Shown here in pieces: positions 1 through 8,440 of a stretch of 64,000 bases of DNA. Source of the stretch: JAHBVL01 sp963712055 (GTDB taxonomy: Bacteria; Chloroflexota; Chloroflexia; Thermomicrobiales; UBA6265). The stretch lies in NCBI GenBank assembly GCA_963712055.1, contig CAVQGN010000004.1:62001-126000 (forward strand), read 5' to 3'. The notes below the pieces were generated by a model, which searched no databases, was not told where the DNA came from, and was given only the letters and a program-made list of their open reading frames with translations. Positions within the stretch are counted from its first letter, which is position 1. Each line of letters starts with the position of its first letter. The position numbers were made by a program, and so were the translations under genes.

Positions 1-23
1 TCGAGATTCCCGAGATCTAGGTC

Positions 24-956
24 CTACCGCTTCTGACGCTCCCGTACGAGCCGGATTGAGGGACCGACTTCCTCGATCGCGCCGACCGTGATTGGATCGA
101 GCACGATCTGAACATGATCGGCGCCAGATTCGTGGAACGACCAGAGCGCGTCGGCGATCTCGTTGGATGACCCAGTGATCGGTAGAACGGGTTGGCCATC
201 CGTATAGACACTGTCGCGACCTGTCGATCCCGTCACACCGACCAGAACAGCGACGGTCCGTTCGATCGATTCCGGATCACGACCGACTTCATTCGCAATA
301 CGGGTCACGCGCTCGTTTGCCTCCGCAAACCCGGCCGGGCTGTTGCCGATGTCGGCATACCAGACATTCCATGAATCGACGTGGGGGAGGGTGATCCCGA
401 GCATCCGTTCGCCGGTCGAACCAATCATCAGCGGTGGACCTTGCGGTCGCGGTCCCCGCGGGGTGATCTGGCAGCGTTCGAGATGGGTGTAATCGCCATC
501 AAAGGAGACTTCGGTTTCTGCCAACAGACGACGGATGATGGTGAACGCTTCCTCGAAACGGACGACCCGGTGGTCATAAGGAAAGCCAAACGAGGAGTAT
601 TCGTCCTTGTTCCAACCGGCGCCGAGACCGAGGATAAAGCGACCGCCTGAAATATCATCGATCGTCATCGCTTTCTTCGCGATGATGGCGGGATTGTGGA
701 ACGACGTGCTCGCGACCAGGTGCCCGAGGTCGACCGTCGATGTGACCGCTGCCAGGGCCGCCAGGAGTGACCACGATTCCCACGGTCCAACCGTCACTCC
801 ACCCGGTTTGCGGTAGAGCAGATGGTCCCCAACCCAAAGCGCGTCGAATCCCACGGTTTCCGCAGTTTCGGCCATCGTCCGGATTTCAGGCCAATGGACC
901 TCCCGTTCGACTTCAGGCAGTTGAAGGCCAATGGTGAATGGTCGATCGTGTGTCAT
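24..956 (-). CDS. LLM-class flavin/F420-dependent oxidoreductase
   Basis: A 310-residue luciferase-like monooxygenase-fold protein. Visible family features are an N-terminal IGLQLPEVEREVHW strand, the FDALWVGDHLLYR segment, the HLVASTSFHNPAIIAKK stretch and GRFILGLGAGWNKDEYSSFG, all typical of the F420-dependent or FMN-dependent bacterial luciferase superfamily. The ATG at 956 is chosen because GGAAGG lies about 6 bases upstream and the family homology begins there; the reading frame stays open 117 codons further upstream but that part has no recognisable domain. It diverges from the peptidase gene at 1117. The substrate cannot be read from sequence, and F420 versus FMN is undecided. Confidence 0.85.
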   Translation of the reverse strand: MTHDRPFTIGLQLPEVEREVHWPEIRTMAETAETVGFDALWVGDHLLYRKPGGVTVGPWESWSLLAALAAVTSTVDLGHLVASTSFHNPAIIAKKAMTIDDISGGRFILGLGAGWNKDEYSSFGFPYDHRVVRFEEAFTIIRRLLAETEVSFDGDYTHLERCQITPRGPRPQGPPLMIGSTGERMLGITLPHVDSWNVWYADIGNSPAGFAEANERVTRIANEVGRDPESIERTVAVLVGVTGSTGRDSVYTDGQPVLPITGSSNEIADALWSFHESGADHVQIVLDPITVGAIEEVGPSIRLVRERQKR

Positions 957-1116
957 CTGAATTCCTTCCGCGTGCTCGTATTTCGAAAGAGACCAGAGGC
1001 AATATACTCGCCCTGTTCGATCCGCTTCCGGTGGTGATTCTGCTTGCCGAGATCGAACGCCCGCGACTCCAACGCTCAAATCGTTTGCTGAGTCGAGGTC
1101 ATCAAGGAGATCCTCA

Positions 1117-2679
1117 ATGATGTCCCATCGACAACCCATGGCCAACCGACCCAGTCTCTTGCCGACGTTGATGCTCCTGGTCAGCCTGATCATCACGGTA
1201 ATCCCGGTCGTGACATCGGCCCAAAGCGCGACGCCAGGCCCAGCAAGTCTCCAACCGCTGACCGCCAGCGCAGCCAACGCTCTGGACCGTGAAGGACGCC
1301 TGTTCACCGACTATCTGATCGATGTCGTGGTCGATTTCGACCTGAACTTGCTCACAGGGCAGGCAACCATCGCGTATCTGAACACGACCGGCACAACGGT
1401 CGAGGAAATTGCGTTTCGACTCTATCCGAACGCTCCGTATTACGGTTCGGGGTCGTTGACCATTGCCGAAGTTTCGGTCGACGGAACTGCCGCCACATCG
1501 GTGCTTTCATCGCTCGACACGGCGATGACGATTCCTCTGGCGCAGCCGCTTCAGCCTTTCGAAACCGCAGTGGTCGACATGCAGTTCGAGGTCAGCATCC
1601 CGGAGAACTCAACCGGAAGTTTCGGGATTTTCAGCGACGACAGCGAACGCGGCACCTGGATCCTCTCCGACTGGTACCCCATAGTCGCGGGATGGGATCC
1701 TGAGAGCGGCTGGCGTCTCGATCCGCCAACTAGCTGGGGCGATCCCACCTTTTCCGAAACCGCGACCTATGCGGTCACCTTCGATCGCCCAGAAGATTTG
1801 ACCATCGCCGCAACCGGCGTGTCGTCAACTGCATCCGGAGCCATCGGGCGCACGCGGGAACGGTTCGTCACCGGCCCGGTACGCGATTTCGCCGCCGTGC
1901 TCGATGATGATTTCGTCACCGACACGGTGGAATCAGGCGGACTCACGATCAACGTTCTGGCGAGTGCGGATTCCGTCTCCCCCGATGTGCGTCGTGATGC
2001 GCTCGAACTCGCCGATGAGGTGATGATGACGTTTGGCGACGTCGGTGGTGACTATCCGTATACCGAGATCGACCTCGTTTCAACCGAACTTGCCGGGGCT
2101 CTCGGTGTGTCATGGTCGGGCATCGTTTTTCTCGATGCCGTGACATTGGAAGAGTCAGGGGGGTTCTCGGAAACCATCCGCTTTCTGATCGCCCACGAAC
2201 TCCTGCACCAGTGGTGGGGAGGGGTGATCGGGGCGAACTCGAACGATCATGGGTTCATGAACGAAAGTCTGGCGAACTACCTGGCGGTCCTGCTGATCGA
2301 GGAAATCGACGGTCCGGTTGCGGCGCAGCCTCTCTTTGAGCGGTTTGTGGTGGCTCCATATATGCAGATGCTGACCACGACCGGCGATGGCGTTGTCGAT
2401 ACGCCTATCAGCGCCACGACCGATCCGCTCGACTATGGACGCCTCGTTTATGGAAAAGGCGCACTCGGCTTGATGGCCATCCGCGAAGTAGTCGGACCAG
2501 AAGCATTCGCTGCTGCGCTCAGGACCTATGGTGAAACGTTCGCGTTCGGTATCGCCTATCCGGACGATCTGCTCGCGGCTTTTGAAATGGCTTCCGGGCA
2601 GGATCTCGACCCGCTCTGGACGTTCTGGTTTGAGTCGGCAGAAACCACGGTCGCCGATGTGGAAGCGTTGATTTCCTGA
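1117..2679 (+). CDS. Secreted M1-family zinc metallopeptidase
   Basis: A 520-residue protein. Residues 1-36 form a signal peptide (basic start, hydrophobic core LMLLVSLIITVIPVV, cleavage after a TSAQS-like site), so it acts outside the membrane. A beta-rich N-terminal domain precedes the gluzincin catalytic core: HELLHQWW at about residue 360 gives the HExxH zinc site, and NESLANY about 18 residues later supplies the third ligand Glu. No GAMEN exopeptidase motif is evident in its usual form, so classical aminopeptidase activity is not certain. AAGGAG lies about 6 bases before the first of two consecutive ATG codons; the first is used here. Confidence 0.85.
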   Translation: MMSHRQPMANRPSLLPTLMLLVSLIITVIPVVTSAQSATPGPASLQPLTASAANALDREGRLFTDYLIDVVVDFDLNLLTGQATIAYLNTTGTTVEEIAFRLYPNAPYYGSGSLTIAEVSVDGTAATSVLSSLDTAMTIPLAQPLQPFETAVVDMQFEVSIPENSTGSFGIFSDDSERGTWILSDWYPIVAGWDPESGWRLDPPTSWGDPTFSETATYAVTFDRPEDLTIAATGVSSTASGAIGRTRERFVTGPVRDFAAVLDDDFVTDTVESGGLTINVLASADSVSPDVRRDALELADEVMMTFGDVGGDYPYTEIDLVSTELAGALGVSWSGIVFLDAVTLEESGGFSETIRFLIAHELLHQWWGGVIGANSNDHGFMNESLANYLAVLLIEEIDGPVAAQPLFERFVVAPYMQMLTTTGDGVVDTPISATTDPLDYGRLVYGKGALGLMAIREVVGPEAFAAALRTYGETFAFGIAYPDDLLAAFEMASGQDLDPLWTFWFESAETTVADVEALIS

Positions 2680-2692
2680 CCGGCAAACGCAA

Positions 2693-2720
2693 ACGGAGCG
2701 GGATGATCATCCCGCTCCGT
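2693..2720. terminator. Perfect 28-bp palindrome between convergent genes
   Basis: The 28 bases are exactly self-complementary, with arms reading ACGGAGCGGGATGA. They lie 13 bases after the peptidase stop and 25 bases before the stop of the convergent aldehyde oxidoreductase gene, which fits a bidirectional transcription terminator. There is no U-tract on either side, so the termination mechanism is uncertain. Confidence 0.7.
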
Positions 2721-2745
2721 TGCTATCTCGCGACGTGCGACAGGG

Positions 2746-4644
2746 TTAGTCCGCTGCTGAACTCGCCAGGTGGCTGATTCCAACCCGATTGAGGGTCGCC
2801 GCCGTCGGCATGCCTGATTCGACATCGAAACCGGCCATCTCGTAATAGACGTCGAGCGCGTGCTCGAATTCTTCCTTGCCGACCTTGAACCCGTCGGATG
2901 GTCCGCCGGTGAGGCCCTTGAAGGCCTTCTTGGGGAGGGTGTCCGCGTTGCGACCGAGGCCATCGCGTGCATTGAAATAGCGCTGCATCACGATCTTGCG
3001 GTCGCCGATCGCCTGCATCTCCTCGATGGTCATATCCCACCCAGTGACGGCATTGAGCGCATCCCGGAGTTGATCAGGACCGTAGAGATGCCACGACGGG
3101 CCATACACGAACTGGCAAACCGAAACCGTGTCCTGGAAGGAATAACTCTTCTGGGTTTCGTACGCGAACCGGACCTTTTCGTCCGAGAGATTCAACTGAT
3201 CCTGTGGTTCGTCGAGACCGAGAAGTGAAAGCCGACGCAGGCTCTCTTCGTCAGCATCCGGGGTATAGCCGGGATCGTGCTCGCTCGATTGATGATCAGC
3301 TCCAAACGGATTGACCGCATAAATGAGTGCTAGCGATTTCTTGACCTGGGGCATATGGGCCGGGAAAGCATTGCCCTTGACCTCGGTAAGGAGATCCTCA
3401 CCTTTGCCAAGCCGGGCAGCGGCGCCACGCATTCCTTCGGCGAGCACATCGCCAAAGCCATCACGGTAGGCCATCATCTCGGTCAACTTGACCATCATGT
3501 CGGCATCGCCCCATTCGATTTCGAGGCTGCCGGTGTCACTGCCATTGATTTCGCCTTTGTCGAAGGCATCCATTGCCCAGCCGATGGTGGCTCCGACGGC
3601 AATTGGATCCATTCCGTGGATGTTGCACAGTTGATTTGCGAGTGCAATTGCGCCGAGATCAGACACCATGCAATAGGAACCGAGGGTGGCGAGGTTTTCG
3701 TACTCCGGTCCGCCATAGCGACCCTCGACACCACGGTTTTCGTCCTGAACGACTCGTTTGCAGCGGACAGCGCATGCATAGCACGTGTCGTTCTTCAGCA
3801 GAATCGTTTCGTACATACGCTCGCCCGAAATTTCTTCGGCTCCCTCAAAAACGCCGGAGTCCCAGTTGTGGGTCGGCAATCCACCGACCTGGTCCTGGGC
3901 CAGCACCGTTTCGGCTGTGCCGTATTTCTGCAAACCAGCAATCGAGGCGTTGATCCGGGTGTTCTTGGCGCCCCACTGGGTCAGTTCTTTCAACCTGGCG
4001 GCATCCGCGACCTTGATTTTCGCTTTGCCCCTCGCCGAAATGAACTTGAGATTCTTGCTTCCCATGACTGCGCCGAGTCCTGTTCGACCGGCAGCGCGGG
4101 AGGCCATGTTGACGATACAGGCAAACTTGACCTGGTTCTCACCGGCTGGGCCGATCGCCATCAGCTGGACTTTGTCGTCGTCCATATCGGCTTCGACGGC
4201 ATCCTGGAGATCCCCGGTGCCCATGCCCCAGTATTTCGAAGCATCCTGCAGCTCGGCTTTGCCATCCTTGATCACAATCGAAACGGGTGTTTCGGATTTG
4301 CCTTTGACGACAACCGCGTCGTAACCGGCGAACTTGAGCTCGGCCGGGAAAAAACCGCCGACCTGGGCGTCGCCAATCGCGCCGGTGAGGGGGCTCTTGG
4401 CATTGACGCTCATCCGCGACTGACCGGAAATTGCTGTTCCGGTCATCGGGCCAACCGCGAACACCAGCACATTCTCCGGACCGAGAGGGTCGGCGTTGGC
4501 CGGACAATCCCGCAAGATGTAATCCATCGCCAGCGCTGCTCCGCCAACGTATTTCCGGTAATAAGCATCGTCGTGTTCGTCGACAGTCAGTTCACCCTTA
4601 GTCAGATCCGCGACGAGGATCTTTCCGGTGTATCCGTTTGGCAT
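2746..4644 (-). CDS. Aldehyde:ferredoxin oxidoreductase (tungsten/molybdopterin)
   Basis: A 632-residue member of the AOR family, which oxidises aldehydes to acids and passes electrons to ferredoxin through a [4Fe-4S] cluster and a bis-pterin W/Mo centre. The N-terminal GYTGKILVADLTKGEL, the GGAALAMDYIL and VFAVGPMTGT segments and MGSKNLKFISARG are characteristic of the cofactor-binding domain. Cluster ligands are visible as CYACAVRC starting near residue 288, with a further Cys in DTVSVCQFVYG. The ATG at 4644 is preceded by GGAGG. No ferredoxin, MoaD or partner subunit is adjacent. The divergent neighbour at 4881 is a ligand-binding protein. Pyranopterin synthesis is represented only by moaC at 50909. 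Substrate unknown. Confidence 0.9.
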   Translation of the reverse strand: MPNGYTGKILVADLTKGELTVDEHDDAYYRKYVGGAALAMDYILRDCPANADPLGPENVLVFAVGPMTGTAISGQSRMSVNAKSPLTGAIGDAQVGGFFPAELKFAGYDAVVVKGKSETPVSIVIKDGKAELQDASKYWGMGTGDLQDAVEADMDDDKVQLMAIGPAGENQVKFACIVNMASRAAGRTGLGAVMGSKNLKFISARGKAKIKVADAARLKELTQWGAKNTRINASIAGLQKYGTAETVLAQDQVGGLPTHNWDSGVFEGAEEISGERMYETILLKNDTCYACAVRCKRVVQDENRGVEGRYGGPEYENLATLGSYCMVSDLGAIALANQLCNIHGMDPIAVGATIGWAMDAFDKGEINGSDTGSLEIEWGDADMMVKLTEMMAYRDGFGDVLAEGMRGAAARLGKGEDLLTEVKGNAFPAHMPQVKKSLALIYAVNPFGADHQSSEHDPGYTPDADEESLRRLSLLGLDEPQDQLNLSDEKVRFAYETQKSYSFQDTVSVCQFVYGPSWHLYGPDQLRDALNAVTGWDMTIEEMQAIGDRKIVMQRYFNARDGLGRNADTLPKKAFKGLTGGPSDGFKVGKEEFEHALDVYYEMAGFDVESGMPTAATLNRVGISHLASSAAD

Positions 4645-4880
4645 GGTGTCCTCCGATGGTGACAGTGGACCGGTTGATCGTTTTGAGGAATTGTCCCATA
4701 GTCGCCGACCAAATGGGAGTGATTCGGTCGCCACCAGCGGAGCTTCGACGATCTCATGTGCCGGTTTCCCTCGCGTCATGCGGAAGATGAATCTGTTGCG
4801 ACACTGCAACGATCCGAGTTCCAGAATAGGAGGCAAGCGGGGTTCACCGCTTGGCTGATCGGAGAAGAAAGGAGTACGTG

Positions 4881-5351
4881 ATGAGCGCAGAGGTCGAATT
4901 CTCGGAACGGCTACCGCAAACTGCAATGGCCGTGAGAGTGCGGTCAGCTGTTCAGGATCTCGGAGCCGCTTTTGGGACCGGGTACGCCGCGATTGGCGTC
5001 TACCTCGATCAGGAGGGTGTGACGCCGACCGGCGCACCATTTGGGATTTATCACAACATGGACATGGAGGATCTCGACGTCGAGATGGGGATACCGGTTC
5101 CGGAACCGCTCGCGGGTGACGGGAACGTCTATGCGATGGAAATTCCCGGCGGCATGTGGGCGACCAAACTTCACGTCGGACCCTATGATCAGGTCGGTCC
5201 GGTTTACGAAGACCTGATGGCAGCCCTTACCGAAAAGGGATATGCGCCAGCCGGGATGTCCTGCGAGTTCTATCTCAACGACCCAGAGACGGTACCACCA
5301 GACCAGGTTCAGACCCTCGTAGGCTTCCCACTGCAGACCGCATCAGGATGA
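4881..5351 (+). CDS. GyrI-like / effector-binding domain protein
   Basis: A 156-residue stand-alone protein of the GyrI-like or AraC-effector-binding (SOUL/BmrR C-terminal-like) fold. Supporting segments are TGAPFGIYHNMD, a strand rich in MEIPGGMWATKLHVGPYDQVGPVYEDLMAALTEKGYAPAG, and the closing CEFYLNDPETVP. There is no DNA-binding domain, so it is more likely a ligand-binding or small-molecule-hydrolysing protein than a regulator. The ATG at 4881 is preceded by AAAGGAG; an in-frame start ten codons upstream lacks a ribosome binding site. It is transcribed away from the aldehyde oxidoreductase, and the two may share a regulatory region. Confidence 0.75.
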   Translation: MSAEVEFSERLPQTAMAVRVRSAVQDLGAAFGTGYAAIGVYLDQEGVTPTGAPFGIYHNMDMEDLDVEMGIPVPEPLAGDGNVYAMEIPGGMWATKLHVGPYDQVGPVYEDLMAALTEKGYAPAGMSCEFYLNDPETVPPDQVQTLVGFPLQTASG

Positions 5352-5362
5352 TCGTAGACGGT

Positions 5363-5398
5363 TGTGGCCGCGGCTCCGGACCTGGAGCGGCGGCCACA
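5363..5398. terminator. Strong hairpin terminator between convergent genes
   Basis: TGTGGCCGCGGCTCC (5363-5377) pairs with GGAGCGGCGGCCACA (5384-5398) with one mismatch and a 6-base loop. It sits 11 bases after the GyrI-like stop and 8 bases before the convergent MMPL stop, so it can serve both genes. Confidence 0.75.
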
Positions 5399-5406
5399 TG
5401 GTGGTG

Positions 5407-7590
5407 CTAGTGGCTGAACTGGATCACAGGAAGTCGCTTGTCCAGCCAGGCGGGCAGCCACCAGTTCTTTTCCCCAAGCAATCCCATGATCGCCGGCACG
5501 AGCAGCATCCGAACCACTGTGGCATCGAGTAACACGGCAAACGCGAGTGTGACCCCGAGTTCGGTCGGCGGAATTGGCCCGGTCACCCCGAACGCGATAA
5601 AGACCACGATCATGATCAGCGCTGCGTTCGTAATCGGCCGACCCGTTCTGGCGATACCTTCGCGAACAGCCAGTTTGGTATCGCCGGTTTCTTCATAGCG
5701 TTCGCGGATCGCGGCCAGCAAGAAGAGCTGGTAGTCCATCGACAGGCCGAACAGCAACGCGAAAAAGAAGAGCGGCGCCCAGGCGTCCACAAACCCCTGC
5801 GGCTCGATCCTGATCAGACTAGCGCCATAGCCGTGCTGGAACACAAGAGTTGCGAAGCCAAACGCAGCGACCACGCTGAGGAGATCGAGCAAGACCGACA
5901 CGGCCGCGACAACGATGCTGCGAAAAACCACCAGCAGCATGAAAAACGCACCGATCATGATGATCAGCACGGCGTATGGCGCCCGACTCGTCAGCACGTT
6001 GGTGAGATCGTAGTTCTGCGCGGCTGGGCCACCGACAACGGCCGATGGTGCCACGGGAGCAAGATCAGTGCGAAGTGAGGCAACCAGATCCATGGTCGCT
6101 TCGTTCTCTACGCCGTGCTGCGGGATGACCCGAACAACGACGCGATCGTCCGCGCTTGGCGGCGTGACGATAGCAGCATTTGCGGTCGACGGATTCTGCT
6201 GCGCGATCGCGACTGTGGCTTCGGCTTCGCTGCTATCGACTGGGACATAGAGCGGTGCAGTGGCTCCCGCTCCAAATCCAGCGACCATCAGTTCATACCC
6301 ATCCCGACTCGAATACCCTTCGTCGACCACCGTGGCGCCCGGCATCCCCAGTCGCATACCGAGTGCAGGCGCGACGAAAACCCCAAGCAGGAGTAGTCCG
6401 GCCGCGAGGGTCAGACCAGGTCGATCGAGCGCGAGCCCGGTCCAGCGCCCCCAGATTCGTTCCCGTCGTTCGTCTGATTTGTGTTGCTCTTTGTTTTCGA
6501 GAACACGATCACCCATCAGCAGGAGAACCACCGGCAGGAGGGTTAGAGCGGCGATCGCGACCGCTGAAACCGAAAGAATCATTCCCAGCGCCATAGCCCT
6601 GAAGACCATAACTGGCACGATGAACACCGCCGCCAGCGACAGGACCACCGCCAACGCCGACAGGAGCACCGCGAAACCGGCAGTCGACATGGTGGCAGCA
6701 ATCGCGTCGGTTGGATTCTTGCCCTGGTAGCGCTCCTCGCGATAGCGGGACACGATAAAGAGGCTGTAGTCGATACCGACGGCCAATCCGATCATCATCG
6801 AAAAGTTCATCGACCAAACCGACAGCGGGGTGATCATCCCGATCAGGTGGAGCGCGCCAAAACCGAACACGATACCGGCCAACGCGAGAATCAACGGCAA
6901 GCCAGCCGCGATCAGCGATCCAAACGCGAGAAAGAGGAGGATCATGCTGGGAAGACCCGAGAGCAATTCCGCTTTGTGGAGTGCTTTCTCATTGATTTCG
7001 TTGAAATCAGACCACATCGCCCATTGCCCGGTAACGGCCACCTCGGTTCCAGGTGAGACTTCGAGACCGTCGACATAGCCGATCAACGCTCCCGCCGATT
7101 TGGGCAGGTCGGCATCCTCACTTCCGGCTAGTTCCATTGGAATCAATGCGGTTCTGCCATCGGGGGAAATCAGACCGGATTCGACCGGTTGCGTCAGCGG
7201 ATCGACCATCAAGGTCGAATCTGGCGCCGAAGTCAGATCAGCCACCAGCGCGTTGAAGGCTGCCGGATTGTCGACGATTGGCGTCTCCTGGGAAAAGACT
7301 ACGACAGCCGCTTCAGCCCCAAGGGTCGGAAAACTCTGCTGGAGTTCAGTGCGAACATCCGCCGATGGCGAACCTGCCGCATCCCAACCGGCTCCCGACA
7401 GACCTGCGTTTAGTGTGACCGCCAGCGGGATCATGATCAGAACGATCAGCATCCATGCCATCAGGACAAGACGGCGATGCCCACTCACCCAGCGAGAGAG
7501 CCGATCGAGAGGGTGCACCTGATGATGCTCGATGCTCTCCTGATCCGTTGCGGCGGGATTCAGCGTCAGGGACGGTTCGGCGACAGCCAT
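5407..7590 (-). CDS. MMPL-family (RND superfamily) transporter
   Basis: A 727-residue inner-membrane protein built as a tandem duplication: each half has one transmembrane helix, a large extracytoplasmic domain and a block of about five helices. TM1 is at residues 41-60. The first helix block contains FSMMIGLAVGIDYSLFIVSRYREE and the second FGLSMDYQLFLLAAIRERYEE, the GxxxD-Y motifs of MMPL proton-driven exporters. Such proteins export lipids or hydrophobic compounds; the cargo here is unknown. The ATG at 7590 is chosen over an upstream in-frame start because GAGGAG lies about 11 bases before it. A good sigma70-type promoter is at 7669-7697. It appears to be a single-gene unit. Confidence 0.88.
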   Translation of the reverse strand: MAVAEPSLTLNPAATDQESIEHHQVHPLDRLSRWVSGHRRLVLMAWMLIVLIMIPLAVTLNAGLSGAGWDAAGSPSADVRTELQQSFPTLGAEAAVVVFSQETPIVDNPAAFNALVADLTSAPDSTLMVDPLTQPVESGLISPDGRTALIPMELAGSEDADLPKSAGALIGYVDGLEVSPGTEVAVTGQWAMWSDFNEINEKALHKAELLSGLPSMILLFLAFGSLIAAGLPLILALAGIVFGFGALHLIGMITPLSVWSMNFSMMIGLAVGIDYSLFIVSRYREERYQGKNPTDAIAATMSTAGFAVLLSALAVVLSLAAVFIVPVMVFRAMALGMILSVSAVAIAALTLLPVVLLLMGDRVLENKEQHKSDERRERIWGRWTGLALDRPGLTLAAGLLLLGVFVAPALGMRLGMPGATVVDEGYSSRDGYELMVAGFGAGATAPLYVPVDSSEAEATVAIAQQNPSTANAAIVTPPSADDRVVVRVIPQHGVENEATMDLVASLRTDLAPVAPSAVVGGPAAQNYDLTNVLTSRAPYAVLIIMIGAFFMLLVVFRSIVVAAVSVLLDLLSVVAAFGFATLVFQHGYGASLIRIEPQGFVDAWAPLFFFALLFGLSMDYQLFLLAAIRERYEETGDTKLAVREGIARTGRPITNAALIMIVVFIAFGVTGPIPPTELGVTLAFAVLLDATVVRMLLVPAIMGLLGEKNWWLPAWLDKRLPVIQFSH

Positions 7591-7668
7591 GGAATGGGAA
7601 ACTCCTCGCGTGAATTCACTATCTGACCCTCCCGCCGACACAGCGCCGGGAGAGCGGACAAGACGCCG

Positions 7669-7697
7669 AATATACACTAGGGGGGTAGGGTAGTCAA
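7669..7697 (-). promoter_or_regulatory. Sigma70-type promoter of the MMPL gene
   Basis: Read on the minus strand, TTGACT (7692-7697) and TATATT (7669-7674) are separated by exactly 17 bases. The -10 box lies about 80 bases upstream of the MMPL start codon. The spacer is unusually C-rich on this strand. Confidence 0.65.
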
Positions 7698-7723
7698 GTC
7701 AGGTGCTGATGAGCACCCCTGAC
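7698..7723 (-). terminator. Hairpin after the cobalamin adenosyltransferase gene
   Basis: GTCAGGTGCT and its complementary arm ending in CCTGAC form a 10-bp stem with a two-base bulge and a GATG loop. It sits about 54 bases after the stop of the gene at 7777 and immediately upstream of the MMPL -35 box, so it insulates the two units. The U-tract is poor. Confidence 0.45.
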
Positions 7724-7776
7724 TTCATCCACGCTCACTTACGAAGCATTCCGCATGGATTTCGGAGAAGGGACGG

Positions 7777-8316
7777 CTATCCGCGCGCTTTGGTCGACCC
7801 TCCGGCCGCATGGTTGTCTTCCAGGCGAGCAGCGATGAAGAGAAACGACGAGAGGCGGTTGAGATAGCGAATGATCTCATCGTTGATGAGCACGCCGAGG
7901 TTCGTCTGGTGGACCGCTGCGCGCTCGGTCCGGCGAGACACCGTTCTGGCGACATCGAACGCCGCTCCGGAAAGGCTATCACCCGGAATCACGAACACTG
8001 GTGGGAGATCGACCTCGTCGGTCACCTGATCCGTGAGTTGCTCCAGCCAGGATGTGCGGGCTGGATCGAGTTGGTACCCGGCTGGCCGCAATTCGTCGGT
8101 GAAGGCCAGTTCGGCCATGATCTTGTAGAGATCGCGCTGGATTTCGATACACCACTCGTTCAATCTCGGATCGGCTGCCGACGCGCGGGCGAACCCAATA
8201 CTCGAGGTCGTTTCATCGATCTCGCCAATCAGCTCGATCCGGGGATCGTCCTTCCGCACGCGGTCTCCGAGTAGATCGGTGTCGCCGCTGTCTCCCTTGC
8301 CGGTGTAAAAACGCAT
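7777..8316 (-). CDS. Cob(I)alamin adenosyltransferase, PduO type
   Basis: A 179-residue PduO-type ATP:cob(I)alamin adenosyltransferase, which makes adenosylcobalamin from ATP and reduced corrinoid. Diagnostic segments are the N-terminal FYTGKGDSGDTDLLG (ATP-binding), FVIPGDSLSGAAFDVARTVSRRTER with the conserved Arg and Glu cluster, and INDEIIRYLNRLSSFLF near the C-terminus. Canonical members have NRLSD at the last motif; here it is NRLSS. AGGAG lies about 9 bases before the ATG at 8316. No other cobalamin gene is nearby. The adjacent terminator at 7698 suggests a monocistronic unit. Confidence 0.88.
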   Translation of the reverse strand: MRFYTGKGDSGDTDLLGDRVRKDDPRIELIGEIDETTSSIGFARASAADPRLNEWCIEIQRDLYKIMAELAFTDELRPAGYQLDPARTSWLEQLTDQVTDEVDLPPVFVIPGDSLSGAAFDVARTVSRRTERAAVHQTNLGVLINDEIIRYLNRLSSFLFIAARLEDNHAAGGSTKARG

Positions 8317-8440
8317 TTACTGACTCCTGAATCGACAATGGGGCAACTAATCAAACGAACCGCACATCGGCGTGACCCCTGATGACACATGCTAGGATTC
8401 TGCGCCAGGTGGCATCGCTCGTATCACCAGTCAGAAACCC

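Noticed and set aside
3355..4662. 435-codon open frame on the plus strand opposite the aldehyde ferredoxin oxidoreductase gene
   Set aside because: It mirrors a well-conserved gene, its translation is low-complexity and His/Cys-rich with no domain, and it has no ribosome binding site. High-GC antisense frames are common.
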